From Bacillota bacterium (lineage in GTDB: Bacteria > Bacillota > Clostridia > Lachnospirales > Lachnospiraceae), in assembly GCA_023419655.1 (NCBI GenBank), contig JAEZXP010000104.1:1-8173 (forward strand): DNA of 8,173 nucleotides. The letters are read 5' to 3'. A program made the translations under genes and the position numbers. The stretch's first letter is position 1. Every line of letters begins with the position of its first letter. Below, piece after piece: positions 4,543 through 8,173 of the stretch. Below the pieces are notes generated by a model. The model did not search any database. It had not been told where the DNA came from and saw only the letters and a program-made list of their open reading frames with translations.

Positions 4543-6795
4543 CTATAATTTCGCTTTTTGTCCTTTATCTGCCCGTTTACGGGTGCGAACCTTCTTGGCG
4601 CTTAATACCTTGTCGTTATACTCAAAGGTTTCGGTATTAGGGCTGACGGCCGTTGCAAAGCATACAGTATCGCCCTTGTCCAGCTTGATTGCCTTTACGC
4701 CGCGGCTGGTCTTTTTGAATTCGGATACTTCTGACAGCGGGAATCCAAGGGACAGGCCCTGCTCGGTAAGAAGAATCACCTTATGATTGCCTGCCAGAAC
4801 ATCTCCCGCAGATAATAAGGTAATGCCCATTACCTTATCGTCGTCCTCCAGCTTGGTAGCGCTAATCTGTGAACGGTTTGTTTCGAATTCGGCACCGGAT
4901 ACCTGCTTGATATATCCGTTTTTGGTTACAAACAGCAATTGAGATTCGAATAACTGTTCAAAAGAAGTATAAAGGATGACTTCTTCCTTATCCAGCTTAC
5001 ACAGGGTCTGGATTAGGGAGCCCCGGTCCTTCATCTTGCATTTTGGTATATTCTCTGCCTTCACCTGGAACATACTGCCCTCAGCTGTAAAGCAGCACAG
5101 CTTGTCCGTATTCTTCATCTGAATGATATAGCTGTATTCCTTCAGGTTTTCCTCAAGAACTCTTGAGTAGCTGGCAGAATCCAAAGATTTGGTATATCCG
5201 AAGCGGTCAATCAGCACATAGATATCTTCGATTTTAATCTCTTCCACATAATCTTCGCTTTTTGCATTAATCAGCATGGTTCTGCGATGGGAATGGAAGA
5301 TTTTTTTATAATCATTTAGGCGTTTTTTTATTATCTTATATAATTCCTTATTACTTCCAAGGATTTTCTCATATTCCCTGATGGAATCCTTGAGACTGTT
5401 ACTTTCCTCATGAAGCTTGAGAATTTCAAGACCGATTAATTTGGAAAGCTGCATGGAGAGGATGGCATCGGCCTGTCTTTCACTGAAATTAAAGGTGGCG
5501 GCTTCCTTCTTTGAAGCTTCGGATTTGAAGCGTATACCTTCTGTATTCCCTTCCATCAGGCATGTCTTCGCCTGCTTTATGGATGAGCTTCCTCGAAGGA
5601 TTTCGATTATCAGGTCAATGACATCGGTAGCCTTAATCAGGCCATCCACGATTTCAAGCCGTTTTTGTGCTTTGTCAAGAAGATAATTATATTCCTTCGT
5701 ATATAATTCCACCTGAAAATCTACGAATTCAGCAATCATTTGCTTCAGGCTGAATACCACCGGCTGCTGGTCCTTGATTGCCAGGAGGTTAACAGAATAG
5801 GTGTCTTCCATAACGGTCTTTTTGTACAGACCGTTCAGGAGATTTTCAATATCCCTGTCTTTTTTGACCTCGATAACGATTCGAATTCCTTCTTTAGAGG
5901 ATTCATCGCGGACATCATAGATTTCTTCAAAAACCTTATCCTTTATAAGATTCGAAAGATTTTCTACAAGCTTTGATTTGTTTCCGGCAATCGTATAGGG
6001 AATCTCGGTTATAACAATATTCTTTCTGCCGGAATCTCCGTTTTCAGTTTCCGTCTTGGCACGGAGCCGGATTCTTCCTTCACCGGTTTCATAAATCTGT
6101 TCCATCTCATCGGTATTTATGATGATTCCGCCGGTCGGAAAATCAGGAGCGGGGATATATTTCATCAATTCCGGTATCGTAATCTCAGGCTTGTCCATAT
6201 AGGCGATTACTCCGTCGATTACCTCATCCGGATTGTGGGGCGGAATATTGGTTGCCATACCGACCGCGATACCTGTCGTACCATTTATTAAAAGATTGGG
6301 AATCATAGCAGGAAGCACGACCGGTTCTTTTTCACTTGCGTCAAAGTTAGGGTTAAAATCGATAAGTCCTTTTTCTAAATGGTCCAAAAGAGCCATGGCC
6401 CCGGGTGAGAGTCTCGCTTCTGTATAACGCATGGCAGCGGCACCGTCTCCGTCGATAGAGCCAAAGTTGCCATGGCCGTCTACCAGGGGAACCATAAGAG
6501 AGTAATCCTCTGTCATATGTACCAGTGCATCATAGATGGAGCTGTCACCATGGGGATGATATTTACCCATGGTATCACCAACGATACGGGCGCTTTTTCT
6601 GTGGGGCTTTGCAGGGTCCAGACCCAGCTCCACCATGGAATATAAGATTCTTCTCTGAACAGGCTTTAGACCATCCCTTACATCCGGTACGGCTCTGGCT
6701 ACAATAACGCTCATCGCATAGTCCCGGAAGCTGTTTTTCATTTCTTCGGAAAAATCCACTTGGATTATTTGATCAGGTTGATTTTGATACTTCAT
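4543..6795 (-). CDS. parC: DNA topoisomerase IV subunit A
   Basis: This is the DNA breakage-reunion subunit of a type IIA topoisomerase, which with the ParE ATPase decatenates and relaxes chromosomes. The product is 750 residues. The winged-helix region carries HPHGDSSIYDALV (80-92) and AAMRYTEARLS, with catalytic Arg123-Tyr124 (E. coli GyrA Tyr122). The positions where quinolone resistance arises hold the sensitive residues Ser85 and Asp89. The coiled tower and C-gate follow (DAILSMQLSKLIGLE). A degenerate C-terminal beta-pinwheel (about 500-735) has blade motifs such as KDRGSLIQ and TSRGVKAI and a basic tail. I find no GyrA box (QRRGGKG-like), so topoisomerase IV is favoured over gyrase. 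The ATG is set by AGGAGG (6801-6806), five bases away. parE ends 32 bp upstream, so the two form one operon. Confidence 0.92.
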   Translation of the reverse strand: MKYQNQPDQIIQVDFSEEMKNSFRDYAMSVIVARAVPDVRDGLKPVQRRILYSMVELGLDPAKPHRKSARIVGDTMGKYHPHGDSSIYDALVHMTEDYSLMVPLVDGHGNFGSIDGDGAAAMRYTEARLSPGAMALLDHLEKGLIDFNPNFDASEKEPVVLPAMIPNLLINGTTGIAVGMATNIPPHNPDEVIDGVIAYMDKPEITIPELMKYIPAPDFPTGGIIINTDEMEQIYETGEGRIRLRAKTETENGDSGRKNIVITEIPYTIAGNKSKLVENLSNLIKDKVFEEIYDVRDESSKEGIRIVIEVKKDRDIENLLNGLYKKTVMEDTYSVNLLAIKDQQPVVFSLKQMIAEFVDFQVELYTKEYNYLLDKAQKRLEIVDGLIKATDVIDLIIEILRGSSSIKQAKTCLMEGNTEGIRFKSEASKKEAATFNFSERQADAILSMQLSKLIGLEILKLHEESNSLKDSIREYEKILGSNKELYKIIKKRLNDYKKIFHSHRRTMLINAKSEDYVEEIKIEDIYVLIDRFGYTKSLDSASYSRVLEENLKEYSYIIQMKNTDKLCCFTAEGSMFQVKAENIPKCKMKDRGSLIQTLCKLDKEEVILYTSFEQLFESQLLFVTKNGYIKQVSGAEFETNRSQISATKLEDDDKVMGITLLSAGDVLAGNHKVILLTEQGLSLGFPLSEVSEFKKTSRGVKAIKLDKGDTVCFATAVSPNTETFEYNDKVLSAKKVRTRKRADKGQKAKL

Positions 6796-6800
6796 TATTA

Positions 6801-6806
6801 CCTCCT
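6801..6806 (-). promoter_or_regulatory. Ribosome binding site of parC
   Basis: AGGAGG on the minus strand stands five bases before the ATG at 6795, in the 32-base gap after parE. It gives parC its own strong initiation signal within the operon. Confidence 0.8.
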
Positions 6807-6827
6807 AGTAATCAGTAGATTGGAATC

Positions 6828-8173
6828 TTATATATCCAGCTTGGCATATCTTGCCTCTTCTATTATGAAAGTTCGTCTGGGAGGAACATTGCTGCTCATC
6901 AGGAGACTTGTAATCTCATCGGCTTCTATATTGTCGCTGATTGTTATCTTGGCCAGTGTCCGGGTTGCCGGGTCCAGTGTGGTTTCCCAAAGCTGGTGTG
7001 CGTCCATTTCTCCAAGACCCTTATAACGTTGTATATTCAAGAGTTTATGGGTATTATTCTTGCGGAATTTCTCCAGTTCAAAGTCATTGAACAGGTATCT
7101 TGATTCCTTCGCCTTCTTATTGTTCTTTGTGATTTCGTATTCCACTCTGTACAGAGGAGGGAGGCCCTTATATACCTTGCCCGCCAGGATAAGCTCCGGC
7201 ATAAAGCGGTAAAAGAATGTAAGAAGCAGGGTGCTGATATGGGAACCGTCCACATCGGCATCAGTAAGTATAATAATTTTATCGTAATTGAGCTTCGACA
7301 AATCGAATTCTTCACCGATTCCGCAGCCAAAGGTGGCAATCATGGCTTTAATTTCATTATTCAAAAGTATTTTTTCAAGAGAAGCCTTCTCTACATTCAG
7401 TATCTTGCCCCGTAAAGGAAGGACTGCCTGAGTACGGCGGTTTCTTGCGGTTTTTACTGTGCCGCCGGCTGAATCACCCTCCACGATATACAGCTCGCAT
7501 TCCTCCGCCTTTTTTGAAGAGCAGGAGGCCAGCTTGCTTCTGGTATCCACATCAATCAACTGCTTTAATACGGCCGTTCTAGCCTTATCGCTGGCCTTTC
7601 TGGCATTAAAGGACTTCATTGAATTATCGAGGATTGACTTTAATATCTCTACATTTTTATCAAACCAACGCTGTGCCTCCTGTGAAAATACATCCTCCAC
7701 AGCGGCCTTGGCATCGGTATTGCCAAGCTTCGTCTTGGTCTGTCCTTCAAACTGGGGGTCGGGATGCTTGATGGATACGATGGCAACGATGCCGTTACGG
7801 ATATCCTTGCCGTCGAAATTCTCATCCTTATCTTTTAAGATACCCAGTTCTCTGGCATATTGGTTCATAACCCGGGTAAGGCCTGTCTTAAAACCGGTAA
7901 CCAGGGTGCCGCCGTCCACTACATTGATACGGTTGCAGTAAGAGTTTATCTGCTCGGAATAGTTATCGGTGTATTGGAATGCTATCTCTACTTCGATGTC
8001 GCCGCTTTGTCCTTCGAGATAGATGGGCTCATCATGAAGGGGGGTCATTTCTCTGGTAAGATAGGAAACAAAGCTTTTGATGCCGAATTCCTCAATATAG
8101 CTTTTTGAGGTGCCGGTAATTTCATCATTAAAATTCAGACGGAGATTTTTATTAAGAAAAGCGATTTCCTTTA
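6828..8173 (-). CDS. parE: DNA topoisomerase IV subunit B, C-terminal part
   Basis: This is the ATPase/TOPRIM subunit that partners ParC. The visible 447 codons are open to the right edge; the frame reads in from KEIAFLNKNLRLNF, so the Met at 8048 is internal and not the start. The GHKL ATPase domain lies outside the window. Present are the transducer domain (about the first 200 residues, GTLVTGFKTGLTRVMNQYA) and the TOPRIM domain, with EGDSAGG (7461-7481) and the metal-binding DADVDG (7245-7262). The C-terminal signatures LPPLYRVE, RYKGLGEM and LDPATRTL follow, and the end is PPRRTFIIEEARYAKLDI. No GyrB-specific insertion is seen. The tail after EGDSAGG reads GTVKTARNRRTQAVLPLRGK, slightly off the common SAKQGRDR pattern. 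parC follows after 32 bp. Type IIA B-subunit identity is firm; ParE rather than GyrB depends on the partner. Confidence 0.92.
   Translation of the reverse strand, partial: KEIAFLNKNLRLNFNDEITGTSKSYIEEFGIKSFVSYLTREMTPLHDEPIYLEGQSGDIEVEIAFQYTDNYSEQINSYCNRINVVDGGTLVTGFKTGLTRVMNQYARELGILKDKDENFDGKDIRNGIVAIVSIKHPDPQFEGQTKTKLGNTDAKAAVEDVFSQEAQRWFDKNVEILKSILDNSMKSFNARKASDKARTAVLKQLIDVDTRSKLASCSSKKAEECELYIVEGDSAGGTVKTARNRRTQAVLPLRGKILNVEKASLEKILLNNEIKAMIATFGCGIGEEFDLSKLNYDKIIILTDADVDGSHISTLLLTFFYRFMPELILAGKVYKGLPPLYRVEYEITKNNKKAKESRYLFNDFELEKFRKNNTHKLLNIQRYKGLGEMDAHQLWETTLDPATRTLAKITISDNIEADEITSLLMSSNVPPRRTFIIEEARYAKLDI

Noticed and set aside
7037..7339. 100-codon minus-strand open frame
   Set aside because: It lies wholly inside parE in another frame. 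Its composition is that of a shadow reading and it has no ribosome site or recognisable motif.
7459..7941. 160-codon plus-strand open frame
   Set aside because: It is antisense to the conserved TOPRIM and transducer coding region of parE, whose codon constraint explains the lack of stops.

Overview
The window looks like chromosomal DNA of a low-to-mid GC Gram-positive anaerobe of class Clostridia, most likely a Lachnospiraceae-type genome. This rests on AGGAGG ribosome binding sites, a TTG start on guaA, a parE-parC pair of Firmicutes type, and a transposase style I associate with that family. The placement is inference from protein character, not from a search.

Layout, left to right. (1) 1-1280, accessory region, all on the minus strand. 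It holds the N-terminal half of a type I restriction-modification methyltransferase (hsdM, running off the left edge) and a small XRE-type regulator 5 bp upstream of it. The regulator's promoter carries a perfect dyad across an extended -10 box. Behind these lies a 5'-truncated remnant of a DUF1273/YpsA-like SLOG protein. (2) 1283-2684, guaA on the minus strand, with a strong terminator, a TTG start behind a perfect Shine-Dalgarno and a recognisable promoter. Its synthetase and dimerisation domains look complete. The glutamine amidotransferase domain has lost about 90 residues, and the nucleophilic cysteine position is asparagine. (3) 2689-3810, an insertion sequence of about 1067 bp with 26-bp imperfect terminal inverted repeats and an unusually long (26 bp, up to 29) target duplication. 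Its DDE transposase is broken by a frameshift. The left target copy ends 4 bp from the guaA -35 box. (4) 3811-4536, an HPt-like protein gene on the plus strand with its own promoter. The phospho-accepting histidine is replaced by glutamine. It ends in a bidirectional terminator. (5) 4543-8173, a parE-parC operon on the minus strand (type IIA topoisomerase, topoisomerase IV type); parE runs off the right edge.

How the genes relate. parE and parC encode the two subunits of one enzyme. The XRE regulator and hsdM form a small restriction-modification operon that is probably autoregulated. guaA is the final step of GMP synthesis but appears unable to use glutamine by itself. The junction between the guaA terminator and the SLOG remnant looks like the edge of a decayed accessory island.

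I see no CRISPR array, rRNA or tRNA gene. The points most worth attention are the collapsed glutaminase domain of GuaA, the HPt without its histidine, the long target duplication of the insertion sequence, and the dyad over the XRE promoter.
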